DNA of 6,543 bases from an uncultured Rhizobiaceae group bacterium (lineage in GTDB: Bacteria; Pseudomonadota; Alphaproteobacteria; Rhizobiales; Rhizobiaceae): contig CALFBU010000065.1 of NCBI GenBank assembly GCA_937951455.1, positions 1 to 6,543 of the forward strand. The letters are read 5' to 3'. The notes under the pieces were generated by a model. That model did not search any database, was not told where the DNA came from, and was given only the letters and a program-made list of their open reading frames with translations. Shown here one piece after another: positions 5,818-6,543 of this stretch. The position numbers and the translations under genes are program-made. Position 1 is the stretch's first letter. Every line of letters starts with the position of its first letter.

Positions 5818-6543
5818 TTGAACAAGATCAAAAATCATCAGAAACCCTAAAATTGCGCCCTGCGTCTCAGGTCATGCGGTTAAAGCGCATGGGCTCGTTT
5901 CATCAATCACGCTTGAGTTTCATGCGCGTCCTATTACGCAGAATAAAGAAAGAGGGTTGGCGATTTGAGCGCCCGCTATTTGATATCGATGAACAAGGGG
6001 TTGGCGTTGCAACCTACAGCGTAACAGGCCCAAAGAGAACCTACACACTTGTTGCCTTTGCGCATGATTTACCAGCGGAATTACGCTCAGACCGCGTTAT
6101 AGCCGAAGCATGGGATGCTACCTTCACGCTCTTTGATGGTATTCCCACCAGCGATGATATTGAACGCCTGTCGAAAAATGTGCCCCTACAAGAGGCGGGT
6201 CGTATCTCAGAAAAAGAGATTTCCCTTTCGCGTGCAAACCGTTCGGTCAGACTTTTTGAATATGTCACCGAGTGTTTGTCCAAAGGCAAACAGCCTGATG
6301 TCGGTGAGATTGAAAAAGTCGGATACCTGATGCGCACAACCGCCGTTTACGGATCTTCAAAATTTGGGGCTTGCGACCGTGAAAAATGGGCAGACCGCGA
6401 AGAATTTTCCGGCTCATTCCAACCTGAACTCTTGGCTGTATGGCTAATCAGAACATTTGCGATCGACATGGTCGAACATATGGCAAGCGTTCGTGGTGGC
6501 AACAAAGCAGTGAAGCTTGAGCCAAACGTTCGTCGCTGTTTTG
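5814..6543 (+). CDS. Conserved protein of unknown function, translationally coupled to the M19-like gene (partial)
   Basis: Open frame of 243 codons starting at ATG 5814 inside the M19 stop (ATGA) and running off the right edge without a stop. I do not recognise a named domain. A very basic segment lies near the N-terminus (residues 13-47, with RLKRMGSFHQSRLSFMRVLL and then RRIKKEGWRFERP). Next come LVAFAHDLPAELRSDRVIAEAW (about 79-100, in two parts) and VGYLMRTTAVYGSSKFG (169-185), then a helix-like LLAVWLIRTFAIDMVEHM (206-223). These read like a long-conserved soluble protein rather than a random frame, and I recall similar hypothetical proteins of more than 500 residues in Rhodobacter-type bacteria. 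No signal peptide or transmembrane run is seen. A weak ribosome site GGA at 5803-5805 precedes the start; M21 (5874) is an alternative start. Its role is presumably tied to the M19-like protein. Confidence 0.85.
   Translation, partial: MIEQDQKSSETLKLRPASQVMRLKRMGSFHQSRLSFMRVLLRRIKKEGWRFERPLFDIDEQGVGVATYSVTGPKRTYTLVAFAHDLPAELRSDRVIAEAWDATFTLFDGIPTSDDIERLSKNVPLQEAGRISEKEISLSRANRSVRLFEYVTECLSKGKQPDVGEIEKVGYLMRTTAVYGSSKFGACDREKWADREEFSGSFQPELLAVWLIRTFAIDMVEHMASVRGGNKAVKLEPNVRRCF

Noticed and set aside
5465..6337. Minus-strand frames 5465-5668 and 6041-6337 and plus-strand frame 6115-6330
   Set aside because: They overlap the M19-like gene and its coupled partner, whose frames are uninterrupted and family-like; no independent ribosome site or motif.
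1..6543. CRISPR array, tRNA/rRNA, insertion sequence, prophage or toxin-antitoxin module
   Set aside because: No regularly spaced repeats, cloverleaf, transposase or integrase motif, terminal inverted repeats or paired small genes were seen.

Overview
The window looks like a moderately AT-rich (roughly mid-40s % G+C by eye) chromosomal segment of an alphaproteobacterium, probably marine or host-associated. The assignment rests on remembered similarity of the proteins to alphaproteobacterial families (GcvT-type dimethylglycine/sarcosine dehydrogenase, acetylpolyamine amidohydrolase, an unusual M19 peptidase group) and on tight gene packing. No marker gene settles the taxonomy. Six of the seven genes belong to metabolism of small amines and amino-acid derivatives. 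No RNA gene, CRISPR array, insertion sequence or phage gene was seen.

Layout. (1) 1-1128, minus: N-terminal 376 codons of a covalent-flavin type dimethylglycine/sarcosine dehydrogenase, cut by the window edge. (2) 1129-1315: AT-rich divergent intergenic region with an inverted repeat. (3) 1316-1975, plus: a small class I methyltransferase, visibly more AT-rich than its neighbours. It ends one base from (4) 1977-3284, minus: a complete FAD-dependent amine/amino-acid oxidoreductase of the DAO family. (5) 3285-3403: second divergent intergenic region, with a Fur-box-like string. (6) 3404-6543, plus: a compact run of four genes. It starts with a stand-alone DUF971/GBBH-N-like protein, which overlaps by one base (TAATG) an acetylpolyamine amidohydrolase. 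After a 54-base gap comes an M19 'dipeptidase'-fold protein that overlaps by four bases (ATGA) a conserved protein of unknown function, cut by the right edge.

How they may work together (inference). The two flavin oxidoreductases fit oxidative N-demethylation or deamination of sarcosine/dimethylglycine-like amines. The amidohydrolase would remove acetyl groups from N-acetylated polyamines, and the M19-like protein and its coupled unknown partner would act on a related amide or amine. From memory, an M19 protein also sits beside the dimethylglycine demethylation genes (dgcA/dgcB) of Pseudomonas, which makes methylated-amine (glycine betaine route) catabolism the leading idea for this neighbourhood. 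The most notable point is that the M19-like protein keeps two His and the late Asp of the active site but lacks the N-terminal His-x-Asp and appears to have Gln for the metal-bridging Glu. An in-frame stop just upstream shows this is not a wrong start choice.
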